Shown here one piece after another: positions 1 through 6,984 of a DNA stretch of 20,744 nt. Within the stretch, counting starts at the first letter, position 1. Each line of letters begins with the position of its first letter. The notes below the pieces were generated by a model, which saw only the letters and a list, made by a program, of their open reading frames with translations, searched no databases and had not been told where the DNA came from. Position numbers and translations under genes: made by a program. The DNA lies in NCBI GenBank assembly GCA_047619485.1, contig JBLHKE010000036.1:1-20744 (forward strand). The letters run 5' to 3'. This stretch comes from JBLHKE01 sp047619485 (lineage in GTDB: Bacteria; Verrucomicrobiota; Verrucomicrobiia; Verrucomicrobiales; DEV007).

Positions 1-816
1 GAACAGGATGGCCACGCCTAGCCACGGTTCGATCGAAGAAACCGCAAGGGCATCGATCAGGGGAATCCCAGCCAGGAGTCGACCGACGAATTGACCGATC
101 CGCGCCGGATCCTCGCCCTTTAACCGGCGCAGGCAAACGCCGATCCACCCCAACATTACAATCAAGCAGATCCCAAAAGCCACACCACCACCCTCCAATG
201 CCAAGGTCGCGACAGCAGCGAAGACTGGGGCGGCAATGAACGCAATCGCCACCAGTGACACGCCGCCACCCGTGCTTTCCCCGCGCGCAACAAAGGTCAG
301 GCCGACGATGTAGAGAAACAGCGCCGCAGCCCACAACAAAACCAGTGGCTCCAGCCCGAAGCCCCCCACCGCAGCGGAGGCGGCAACCATGTAGAGGAAC
401 AGCCGACAACTTCCCATGACAAAGACGCCACCCTTCCATTTCTTATGCACGATGTCGTAGATCAAGATAGCAACGATCAGCGCGCCGATCCAGGCGACAT
501 AAGCCCCACTAAAAAACACCAACAACCCACCACCTAGGACCGCATAGACGAGACCGATCGCCCATACCGAAGCAACTCCGAAAACCCCTGCCGGGATCGG
601 CCGCCCTGGACGATGCTCACGATCGAATTTCGCGTCGACAGCGTCGTTCAAGGTCGTTCCCGCCAGGTACAAGAGGATCGCCCCCAATGAGACCGGCAGG
701 AGCCCGAGGCCTAGAGTAGCTCCAGCCAACACCCATGCCGCCAACACATTCGTCACCACGCTAGGCAAGTTCGAAACTCGCCCGAGATCTAACAGTGCTC
801 GAATTTTTTTGTGCAT
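1..816 (-). CDS. eboC: UbiA-family prenyltransferase EboC (partial, 3' end outside window)
   Basis: The reverse frame is open from ATG at 816 to base 1, giving 272 codons with no stop, so the C-terminus is missing. The protein is a polytopic membrane protein. It begins with the UbiA-typical GRVSNLPSVVTN segment (residues 12-23). The first Asp-rich motif is N57-D58-x-x-D61-x-x-x-D65, followed by a HRPGRP loop, and a second motif D121-x-x-x-K125 (YDIVHKKW) follows two membrane segments later. These are the Mg/prenyl-diphosphate binding signatures of the UbiA superfamily. It lies 47 bases downstream of the EboE gene on the same strand. That pairing is characteristic of the ebo cluster, which in cyanobacteria is implicated in moving a scytonemin precursor to the periplasm. 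The lipid substrate is unknown. Another UbiA-family enzyme is possible, but the neighbour favours EboC. Confidence 0.85.
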   Translation of the reverse strand, partial: MHKKIRALLDLGRVSNLPSVVTNVLAAWVLAGATLGLGLLPVSLGAILLYLAGTTLNDAVDAKFDREHRPGRPIPAGVFGVASVWAIGLVYAVLGGGLLVFFSGAYVAWIGALIVAILIYDIVHKKWKGGVFVMGSCRLFLYMVAASAAVGGFGLEPLVLLWAAALFLYIVGLTFVARGESTGGGVSLVAIAFIAAPVFAAVATLALEGGGVAFGICLIVMLGWIGVCLRRLKGEDPARIGQFVGRLLAGIPLIDALAVSSIEPWLGVAILF

Positions 817-843
817 GGGGTGGAGAGTAATGAACCCCACCCC
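817..843 (-). promoter_or_regulatory. Hairpin abutting the eboC start codon
   Basis: GGGGTGG (817-823) and CCACCCC (837-843) form a perfect 7-pair stem with a 13-base loop. On the coding strand the 3' arm ends directly at the eboC ATG. It is GC-rich, but no T-run follows on either strand, so it is not an obvious terminator. A role in limiting EboC translation relative to EboE is inference only. Confidence 0.4.
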
Positions 844-863
844 GGCAGCATCGCAAGACCGTT

Positions 864-2009
864 CTAGCCCACGAGCCCGCGCCCGCGCATCTCAGCTAGG
901 CACCATGCATACTCGCGCTCCAACTGATCGACCACATCACTCGAATGCATGGCCTGCGGCATCACCTCCCAAGTGTAGGTCTCCATCTCCAAGTGCTTGC
1001 AGAGCGAACGGTTCGCTGCCAGCGCATCCAGCACCCCCAAGAGATGGTCAGCCGTCGTGCCGAACACCAACTCAGGTTCGCGGTGCAGCGGGATGTGGAA
1101 GTGCACGCGCCACTCTTCACCTCGCTCCGCTGCTGCCATCGCGAGCGCATCGGGCAAATCTCGATAGCGCCGTAGCGGGCTTCCCCCGTCGCGCACGATG
1201 ACCTGGTGCAAGTAAGTATCTTCCTGAAAATCTCCCAGACGCTCGAGCGCCTCATCGCTTGGCTTGAGAGTCAATGCTGAACTCAAATGCAGCTTGCTGA
1301 TCATGATCCCGGCACTGGACAATCTCCCCAGCGCCTCTCTTGGGTCTTCGTACTCGATCGCGAGATGGCAGGTATCGTAGTTAACGCCGACGAATTCACG
1401 TAGCCGGTCGCCCTGCAGGTGATCTTCAAAAAAATCTAACGTCTCGGCGCTCGTCTCGAAAAGCCCCAGCGGCTCTGGCTCTAGTCCGAGATGAAATCTC
1501 TGCCCGCGGCGATCGCTCAGCACCTCGATGTGCTCGGCGCACACCTTGAGGTTCCGCTCGATCAGAGCCACATCCGCATTGAACTCCTTGAACGAGCCTG
1601 GCAATGTACTGACGCTCCCCTCGATTCCCTCTGGGATCATCTCCGCGAGCAAGTCGAACAATAGGTTGGTATAGTCGAGCCGCTCTGGGGTCGACCAATC
1701 CGGAACGTAGACCTGCTCCTTGACGCGCCCGCCGTGGAACCGCCCGTAAGGAAACCCATTGATCGTGAAAACGTAGCAGCCGTGGTCATCCATCCAGCGA
1801 CGGAATGCATCCAAGACCCCATCGCCGTGCGCCAATTGCTCCGCAGCCTGCTGCCCGAGCCTCAGCCCGATCGCGTATGGTTCCTCCGGCGAGACCCGCT
1901 GCTTTACACGCAGTGTGTGATCGCGTAGGCCAGCGAAGGTCTCTTCCCAGGTCTCTCCCCGATGGATGTTTGTGCAGTAGGCGAGGTGGATGCCGTCGTT
2001 CAGTTCCAT
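864..2009 (-). CDS. eboE: Metabolite traffic protein EboE (xylose-isomerase-like TIM barrel)
   Basis: This 381-residue protein has its ATG at 2009 and TAG at 864. The N-terminus LAYCTNIHRGETWEE (residues 9-23) closely resembles the YCTNIHPGE signature of EboE proteins. The rest fits a sugar phosphate isomerase/AP-endonuclease-2-like barrel. Candidate divalent-metal ligands sit at strand ends: E177/E179 (LGLEPEP), D212 and H215 (NYDTCHLA), H241 (KLHLS) and a late Glu in HLEMETYTWEV. The catalysed reaction is not established for the family. In the ebo cluster it acts with the UbiA-like EboC, which follows here, in trafficking a metabolite precursor across the inner membrane. No Shine-Dalgarno sequence is present. 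Only 25 bases separate the start from the terminator hairpin after tRNA-fMet, so no room for an independent promoter is evident. Confidence 0.88.
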   Translation of the reverse strand: MELNDGIHLAYCTNIHRGETWEETFAGLRDHTLRVKQRVSPEEPYAIGLRLGQQAAEQLAHGDGVLDAFRRWMDDHGCYVFTINGFPYGRFHGGRVKEQVYVPDWSTPERLDYTNLLFDLLAEMIPEGIEGSVSTLPGSFKEFNADVALIERNLKVCAEHIEVLSDRRGQRFHLGLEPEPLGLFETSAETLDFFEDHLQGDRLREFVGVNYDTCHLAIEYEDPREALGRLSSAGIMISKLHLSSALTLKPSDEALERLGDFQEDTYLHQVIVRDGGSPLRRYRDLPDALAMAAAERGEEWRVHFHIPLHREPELVFGTTADHLLGVLDALAANRSLCKHLEMETYTWEVMPQAMHSSDVVDQLEREYAWCLAEMRGRGLVG

Positions 2010-2034
2010 AGTTCGCGTCGCGCTTCGGAAAAGC

Positions 2035-2066
2035 AGAACGGGCAGTCAATGAAGACTGCCCGTTCT
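2035..2066 (-). terminator. Intrinsic terminator after tRNA-fMet
   Basis: AGAACGGGCAGTC (2035-2047) and GACTGCCCGTTCT (2054-2066) form a perfect 13-pair stem with a 6-base loop. It starts 10 bases after the tRNA 3' end. On the minus strand the stem is followed by GCTTTTCC, a short T-run. It most likely terminates the tRNA transcript. It also stands between that transcript and eboE, so it may limit read-through into the ebo genes. Confidence 0.75.
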
Positions 2067-2076
2067 GGAAAATTAA

Positions 2077-2150
<74 letters not shown>

Positions 2151-2213
2151 ATTGAGATTGATCAATAGTTCAGGAGTTGGAGATTTCAAGGAGAAACTCC
2201 AAAGGTATCGGCT

Positions 2214-2501
2214 CTATTCTGCTGCCGATTCCTCGCTCGCGCTATCCTCGGCAGGTGCGTCCGCCGGCTTCGCCTCGTCGACAACCGCTTCGGTTACTTC
2301 CGCAACTGGCTCTTCAGCCTTCGCAGGAACCTTCTTAGCCGGAGCCTTCTTGGCGGCGACCTTCTTCTTGGCGGTCTTCTTAGCCGGCTTTTTCTTCTTA
2401 ACGGTTCCGAGCGCGGCTTCCGCTTTCAGCTTTTCAGCAAGGCGCTTCAGGTAGTTCTTACGCCGACGGCGTTTGATGACTTTGTTGAGTTGTTGTCCCA
2501 T
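2214..2501 (-). CDS. Small Lys/Ala-rich basic protein (histone H1-like tail)
   Basis: This is a 95-residue protein. The ATG at 2501 is chosen because MGQQLNKVIKRRRRKNYLKR forms a compact basic start. The frame is open further upstream to 2600, but that part looks like untranslated leader. Residues 1-30 are a strongly basic amphipathic helix. Residues 35-61 are AKK/PAKK repeats like those of bacterial histone H1-like proteins. Residues 62-95 are an acidic Ala/Glu tail. Small proteins with a similar MGQ..NKVIKRRRR start are remembered from other Verrucomicrobiota but have no assigned role. Nucleic-acid or ribosome association is inferred only from charge. Two tight hairpins lie in its leader, and tRNA-fMet follows on the same strand. 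Confidence 0.75.
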   Translation of the reverse strand: MGQQLNKVIKRRRRKNYLKRLAEKLKAEAALGTVKKKKPAKKTAKKKVAAKKAPAKKVPAKAEEPVAEVTEAVVDEAKPADAPAEDSASEESAAE

Positions 2502-2537
2502 TGAATAAAAATTGAAGGTGAATCGTAAATGGCCTCG

Positions 2538-2569
2538 CCGGACAAATCCGGGAGCTTCCGTTAGCGGAA
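2538..2569 (-). promoter_or_regulatory. Two tandem hairpins in the leader of the small basic-protein gene
   Basis: CCGGA-caaa-TCCGG (2538-2551) and TTCCG-ttag-CGGAA (2556-2569) are two 5-pair stems with 4-base loops, separated by four bases. They lie 37-68 bases upstream of the ATG at 2501. Tandem leader hairpins of this kind could serve autoregulation by a nucleic-acid-binding product. That role is not shown. Confidence 0.35.
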
Positions 2570-2765
2570 AAGATTGCCTTACTAGGCTGTTTGAGGACAA
2601 GGATCAAGCGCGAATCCCCAAACCGGCTAAGATTTGTTAGAAAAATTGCTTGCGTGCCAGCGCTTACCAGTCAGAATGTAACTGTCTTAATAACTGTAAG
2701 TGACCGCTGGAGAGTCTCCGGATGTGCAGTGAAAGCCCCGCGTGGCAGCGAAGTTTTCGACTAGT

Positions 2766-2795
2766 TTGACACAAACCACTCAACCCATGTAGTTT
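2766..2795 (+). promoter_or_regulatory. rho: Candidate rho promoter
   Basis: A perfect TTGACA (2766-2771) is followed after 18 bases by TAGTTT (2790-2795), a weak -10 element. It would give a start near 2802 and a leader of about 380 bases. The -35 is convincing and the -10 is not. Confidence 0.35.
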
Positions 2796-2796
2796 A

Positions 2797-2855
2797 TTTG
2801 CGGGTGACTGAGGGGGCAATTCCTCCTCATTTCGCAAAATGACCCGAATCTCGGG
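2797..2855 (+). promoter_or_regulatory. Paired hairpins in the rho leader
   Basis: GAGGGGG (2810-2816) pairs with CCTCCTC (2822-2828) with one G-U pair and a CAATT loop. It is flanked by TTTGCG (2797-2802) and CGCAAA (2833-2838), which can close an outer stem. A second hairpin, CCCGA-atc-TCGGG, follows at 2843-2855. They lie early in the predicted rho leader. Rho genes are commonly autoregulated by premature termination in their leaders, so a control role is plausible but inferred. Confidence 0.4.
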
Positions 2856-3180
2856 CAACGGAAAGAAGGATCCACCAACCTGACCCGCTAGGGACGCACC
2901 GCACCGAAAACGCGCCCCGCCAACTCTCTCCCGCAACTGCGGTGAAGATTCAAGCGTCTAAGGTTTCGTATGATCAGTCGATAATAGACTTTTCCCGAAA
3001 AGCCACAACTGCGTCAATCTTCCCCAATCTCCAATTTTTCTTGAGCCAAATCGATGGTCAAACAACACCAGATATCTAGACACTGCGCCCCCACGCAGCG
3101 ATCCCTCCTGATGTCGCGGATATGCGCATCGTTTTAAAAAACCACGGGGATTTCGATTTAATTTTTTTTTCCACCCACTG

Positions 3181-4479
3181 ATGAACGACACCAGCGAGAA
3201 AACTCAGAAACACGGCGGCAGACGGCGCCGCAGCCGCAGCCGCAACAAGAACGGGCGGCGCAACAACAACCAAAACCAAAATCAGAACCGGAACAACAAT
3301 GGTAATGGTAACCGGAATCACGATCCGGATCAGCAGCACTACAATCGCGCTGACGACACGCCGACCGGCCCAGCGACCGATGAGGAGGGCCTGCTCGAGA
3401 TTTCTGGCAAGGGTTTCGGTTTTCTGCGGGTGCCAGAACGCGCGTTCAAACCGTCCCCCAAGGATGTCTTTGTGACACCCGAGGTGGTTCGCAAGTTCGG
3501 CCTGCGGGATGGACTCTGGGTGAAGTGCGAAGCTCGCCAAGGTGGACGCGGGCCCCAATTAACCGAACTAAAGTCGCTTAACGGACGCCGCCCCGACGCT
3601 TACATCACCTTGCCAATGTTCGAGGAACTGAAGGCGATCAACCCCGACAAGCGACTTGTTCTCGAAACAACGGCAGATCGCCTGACGACCCGCACCATCG
3701 ATATGATGGCCCCGATCGGACGCGGGCAACGCGGCCTGATCGTCGCGCCTCCACGCGCAGGTAAAACAACACTCCTGCAGCACATCGCCGAGGCCGTCGC
3801 CAAAAACCATCCACAGATGCACCTGATGGTAGTACTGGTCGACGAGCGCCCCGAGGAGGTCACTGAACTCACCCGCGAACTACCCGATGCGGAGATCATG
3901 TCGAGTTCGAACGACAGCGACGCGAAAGCGCACTGCCGCATCGCCCAGCTCGCCATCGAACGTGCCAAACGCCTCGTCGAGGCTGGCGAGGATGTGTTCA
4001 TGTTGATGGACTCGATCACCCGTCTGGGCCGAGCCTTCAACAACGCCATCCGCGGCGGTGGTCGCATGGGCTCTGGCGGAATTGACAACCGCGCCCTGCT
4101 CATCCCACGCAAGCTGTTCGCCGCCGCACGCAACACGCGCCACGCGGGTTCGCTCACCATCATCGGCACCGCGCTCATCGATACCAACTCGCGCGCGGAC
4201 GACGTGATCTTCCAAGAGTTCAAGGGCACTGGCAACATGGAGCTCGTGTTGGATCGCCGCATCGCCGAACAGTATATCTTTCCGGCCGTCGATATCTTCA
4301 AGTCGGGCACGCGTCGGGAAGAGCTGTTGCTACCACCGCACCAGCTAGAAAAAATCCACCTCATCCGCCGCGGCCTCGCCGGGCACAAACCGATGGAGGC
4401 GATCGAGCGCCTGCTCGGTCTAATGGGTAGGTTCCCGAGCAACGCCCAAATGCTACTCGACCTGAAACCGATGCTCTGA
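3181..4479 (+). CDS. rho: Transcription termination factor Rho
   Basis: This is a 432-residue hexameric RNA-dependent helicase that ends transcription. The body matches Rho closely. The RNA-binding cold-shock-like domain begins near ISGKGFGFLRVP (residue 74) with the DVFVTPEVVRKFGLRDG segment. Other recognisable parts are the Walker A APPRAGKTTLL, Walker B VFMLMDSITRLGRAFN, the Q-loop region SGGIDNRAL, the R-loop GTGNMELVLDRR and the conserved FKSGTRREELL. The usual N-terminal helical Rho_N domain is not recognisable. In its place residues 13-55 are an Arg-rich then Asn/Gln-rich low-complexity stretch, predicted to be disordered. The ATG at 3181 is the first good start after an upstream in-frame stop at 3109. 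It has no Shine-Dalgarno sequence but a T-run just upstream. A small gene follows after 15 bases. Confidence 0.97.
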   Translation: MNDTSEKTQKHGGRRRRSRSRNKNGRRNNNQNQNQNRNNNGNGNRNHDPDQQHYNRADDTPTGPATDEEGLLEISGKGFGFLRVPERAFKPSPKDVFVTPEVVRKFGLRDGLWVKCEARQGGRGPQLTELKSLNGRRPDAYITLPMFEELKAINPDKRLVLETTADRLTTRTIDMMAPIGRGQRGLIVAPPRAGKTTLLQHIAEAVAKNHPQMHLMVVLVDERPEEVTELTRELPDAEIMSSSNDSDAKAHCRIAQLAIERAKRLVEAGEDVFMLMDSITRLGRAFNNAIRGGGRMGSGGIDNRALLIPRKLFAAARNTRHAGSLTIIGTALIDTNSRADDVIFQEFKGTGNMELVLDRRIAEQYIFPAVDIFKSGTRREELLLPPHQLEKIHLIRRGLAGHKPMEAIERLLGLMGRFPSNAQMLLDLKPML

Positions 4480-4494
4480 TCCCCCCGAAAACTT

Positions 4495-4974
4495 ATGCGC
4501 CCCCCACTCATTGCGCTCGCGGCGATCGCCGCCCTGCTCAGTACTTGTTCCCCCAAGCCCGAAATGCCAGCGGAACTGGCATCCCCGGAAACAGCTCTGG
4601 AGCTAGATTTCACAACGGCAAGCCAGAGCTTCCAAGAGAAAATCCAATCGCACCTCGATCTGCTCAAGCTCAGCGACAAGGTCTCGTCTGCAATTGTAAA
4701 TCCGCACCCGCCAGCGGGGATGGAGGAGATCGTCTATATCTTCCACGGTTTCGGCAGCGAGCGCCTCGCCCAGCCAGCGATGCGTCGGCTAGGGAACAAG
4801 TGGCCGGCGGTCAGAGGTGAGACAAGCTGGATCCCATGGGACAAAATCCCAAATCAGAGCTCGACCCGGCCAGGAATCTTCATGAGCGCCTACGCCGCCG
4901 AGAAATTCCGGCTCACCCTTTGGATCGACTATTCTGCCAGTGACCTCTACATTTGTTACTCCGGCCCAGCTTAG
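4495..4974 (+). CDS. Small secreted protein or lipoprotein of unknown function
   Basis: This 159-residue protein starts 15 bases after rho and is probably cotranscribed with it. The first 18 residues are a signal sequence ending LLSTC-SPKP. C18 could be lipidated, although Thr at -1 of the lipobox is atypical. The mature part has an acidic, helical beginning (residues 22-65). A compact C-terminal half follows with the hydrophobic strand EEIVYIFHGFGSERLAQP, several Trp and a final LTLWIDYSASDLYICYSGPA. I do not recognise a family. The HGFGS string resembles an alpha/beta-hydrolase oxyanion-loop motif, but the protein is far too short for that fold. Location in the cell envelope is the only inference offered. 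Confidence 0.7.
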   Translation: MRPPLIALAAIAALLSTCSPKPEMPAELASPETALELDFTTASQSFQEKIQSHLDLLKLSDKVSSAIVNPHPPAGMEEIVYIFHGFGSERLAQPAMRRLGNKWPAVRGETSWIPWDKIPNQSSTRPGIFMSAYAAEKFRLTLWIDYSASDLYICYSGPA

Positions 4975-5109
4975 GAAGCCAATGAAACAGCCCAAACTCG
5001 AGGATGGGCTCCAAGTTTGTCCCAATTGGACGCAAATAGGCGGGACAAGGTCATCACGTCCCCGTGAGTCCCTGCCCCGCCCCAGCGTTCCTAGCAGTAC
5101 GTTTGTGTT

Positions 5110-5128
5110 GTTAGAGTTTCAGTCTAAC
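5110..5128. terminator. Weak bidirectional hairpin between convergent genes
   Basis: GTTAGA-gtttcag-TCTAAC is a perfect 6-pair inverted repeat in the 172-base gap between the convergent lipoprotein and PilC genes. A more distant pair, GGGACAAG (5043-5050) with CTTGTCCC (5136-5143), encloses it. There is no T-run, so factor-dependent termination is equally likely. Confidence 0.3.
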
Positions 5129-5146
5129 TAAATTGCTTGTCCCCGG

Positions 5147-6403
5147 TTATGGGTGCGCGGTCTTTGGCGGCTTCTTATCCTTGTCACCGAGCATGACCTC
5201 ACTGAGGCCAAAGATAGGTGAGTAGATTGCGTAGACGAGGAAGCCGACAAGTGCACCGAGGAACAGGATCGTCACCGGCTCCATCACCTTGTCGATCTGG
5301 TTCGCGATGGAATCGAGTTCATCCTCGTAGTCGTCAGCGATCTCATCTAGCATCTCCGTCGCCGAACCGGTCTCGCCGGCGATGTCCATAATACCGCAAA
5401 TCGTGCGACCGTCCGATCCTAGCCAATGCGACTCCATGAGGAAGCTCTCCTGCATGCTCATCCCGTCGACGATGTGCTCTTTGATGTTTGCGAAAAAGTT
5501 CTTGTAGTAAAAATGCGGAGCACTCTCCGAGGTGATCTGCAACGCCGTACTGATTCGCACTCCCGACTCGAGCAGGAGCGCTAGGCAGCGGAAGCTGACC
5601 GCTGCGGACGACATGCGGACGATGCCGCCTAGGGAGGGAGTGTGGATGCATACTTTCTGCATGCCGCGCTTCTTCATGAGTTTCCCCCAGTTTTTGAACA
5701 GGATGTAGAAGAAGATGACCGGCGCGAGGAGCAGCCACGGGTAGGCGATCAGGTTGTCGGATAGCTTCATCATGATCCGCGTCGGAAGCGGCAAGGACGC
5801 TCCGAGGTCGCGGTAGAGATTGGACACCGCCGGCACTAGCGTGTAGGCCATCACGATCACCACGGCCAGCCCGAGGAAGGTGACGATGCCTGGATAGATC
5901 ATGCCCTTCTTAAGCTTCTTGATGATCGCAACAGTCTTCTTCTGCGAGTCACCGATTTGCTTGAAAACCTCGGGGAGTCGGCCGGATTCCTCACCTGCAC
6001 GGATGAGGGCGATGTGCTCGCTACCAAAGGCATCAGGAAACTTCTCCATCGCGTCAGAAATCTTCTCACCGATCGAGATCTGGTGGGAAACCTCAGCGAT
6101 GATGCCGCGGTAGCGGGCGGATTTGACGCGGTTTGCCTGTAGTTCGAAACTCTTGATCGTTGAGATGTTCCGCTCAAGGCATCGCGCGACACCACAGAAG
6201 AGCGCGGCGCGGTCATCGAGGCCACCGCTCTTGCCGGTGATTCGGGTAATGGTCTCATCAAGGCCACCGAGATTGGTCACTTTGGCATGCTCGTTCGGGG
6301 CCTTGCCGGCGCCTGAGATGGCTTTCTCGTCTGTGTCGGTGTCCACCATCAAGGTGGTCTTCCGACCCGTATACATATTCTCTAGCGAGACTTTTTTTAA
6401 CAT
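5147..6403 (-). CDS. pilC: PilC/GspF-type inner-membrane platform protein
   Basis: This 418-residue polytopic protein forms the base of type IV pilus/type II secretion machines and couples cytoplasmic ATPases to pilin assembly. Two T2SSF repeats are visible: residues 67-192 with IRAGEESGRLPEVF (134-147), and residues 266-398 with the equivalent IAGETGSATEML (341-352). Membrane helices lie near 168-192, 219-236 and 376-398, the usual three-helix layout. The ATG at 6403 is preferred. The frame is open to 6556, but that would overlap the preceding pseudopilin gene and add a low-complexity start. It is the last gene of the minus-strand operon. The N-terminal 60 residues are variable and hydrophilic. 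PilC versus GspF cannot be separated by sequence alone; PilC is chosen because of the PilT and PilM-P-like neighbours. Confidence 0.9.
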   Translation of the reverse strand: MLKKVSLENMYTGRKTTLMVDTDTDEKAISGAGKAPNEHAKVTNLGGLDETITRITGKSGGLDDRAALFCGVARCLERNISTIKSFELQANRVKSARYRGIIAEVSHQISIGEKISDAMEKFPDAFGSEHIALIRAGEESGRLPEVFKQIGDSQKKTVAIIKKLKKGMIYPGIVTFLGLAVVIVMAYTLVPAVSNLYRDLGASLPLPTRIMMKLSDNLIAYPWLLLAPVIFFYILFKNWGKLMKKRGMQKVCIHTPSLGGIVRMSSAAVSFRCLALLLESGVRISTALQITSESAPHFYYKNFFANIKEHIVDGMSMQESFLMESHWLGSDGRTICGIMDIAGETGSATEMLDEIADDYEDELDSIANQIDKVMEPVTILFLGALVGFLVYAIYSPIFGLSEVMLGDKDKKPPKTAHP

Positions 6404-6488
6404 GGTTACTGCTGGCTTAGGATTACTGGGAGGCACCGGCCGCTGAAAACCGGAACCCGTTTGTGTGTTTGTGTTTACTGAGTCGTGA

Positions 6489-6962
6489 CTATGGCCGGTA
6501 GCTGTGCCGATAGACTTTGAGTGGCCCGATGGTGCGGGTGTCTTTCTGTGACGCATCAGCGGTGTCTGGCCGAGTGCCCCAAGTGCCAGGGGTCCACGCG
6601 ACAGCGCCTTCCGACGTGTAATACTCGAGCGAGAGCATTACGACTTGGGGGTTGCCGATCTGCGGCATGTCGACAGTTTCCGCCGTCGTTGGTGCGCGAT
6701 AGCTGAAGGCTTTCACCATCGGATCCGGCGGAAGAATTCCGGCGATGTCAGCAGGCGCGATACCAAGCTGGTAGAGGTGGGCAGCGTTCTCGATGATGTT
6801 GGTCGCCCGGTTCACCCGCAGGTGCGATCCCTCCTGTTGGAGCATCGTCAGGCTGAGGACGCAGGCGGCACCAACCCCGATCATGAGGATCGACGAGGCG
6901 ACTGTTACTTCGATCAGGGTGTATGCGGCGCGGGAAGCGTGTTTGTGAAGGGTTGTTTTCAT
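6489..6962 (-). CDS. Small pseudopilin (GspI/PilV-like)
   Basis: This is a 157-residue prepilin-like protein. A basic leader (residues 1-13) precedes A13|YTLIEVTVASSILMIG, with Glu18 at position +5 of the mature protein followed by a hydrophobic helix. That is the class III signal cleaved by prepilin peptidase. Ala replaces the usual Gly at -1, and Tyr replaces Phe at +1. The globular part has the pattern of a minor pseudopilin with an Ala/Thr-rich C-terminal half. Its start is 22 bases after the PilX/GspK-like gene, and PilC follows after 85 bases. The run of J-like, K-like and I-like proteins recalls the pseudopilus tip complex of type II secretion. The I-like assignment rests on size and position. 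Confidence 0.8.
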   Translation of the reverse strand: MKTTLHKHASRAAYTLIEVTVASSILMIGVGAACVLSLTMLQQEGSHLRVNRATNIIENAAHLYQLGIAPADIAGILPPDPMVKAFSYRAPTTAETVDMPQIGNPQVVMLSLEYYTSEGAVAWTPGTWGTRPDTADASQKDTRTIGPLKVYRHSYRP

Positions 6963-6984
6963 CGGATTTGCTCTCGGATCAGCC

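Larger units (their letters stand above)
2502..3180. other. Intergenic region between the basic-protein gene and rho
   Basis: No convincing gene lies in these 679 bases. They hold the minus-strand leader of the basic protein, several inverted repeats and the plus-strand leader of rho. CCAGCG-CTTAC (2657-2667) can pair with GTAAG (2696-2700) and CGCTGG (2705-2710), leaving a TGAC bulge. Directly after it is the dyad GGAGAGTCTCC (2709-2719). A run of nine T (3162-3170) lies ten bases before the rho ATG. Confidence 0.6.

Noticed and set aside
2502..2600. Longer start for the basic protein at 2600
   Set aside because: The extra residues cover two hairpins and look untranslated; the ATG at 2501 gives a compact basic protein.
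2664..2936. 90-codon minus-strand frame upstream of rho
   Set aside because: Composition is not protein-like and it overlaps inverted repeats and the candidate rho promoter.
3600..4679. 359-codon minus-strand frame antisense to rho
   Set aside because: It is a Ser/Arg-rich mirror of the strongly conserved Rho coding frame.
4495..4974. Alpha/beta-hydrolase reading of the HGFGS string in the lipoprotein
   Set aside because: The protein is too short and no nucleophile-elbow motif is visible.
6404..6556. Longer start for PilC at 6556
   Set aside because: It overlaps the preceding pseudopilin gene and adds a low-complexity hydrophilic stretch.
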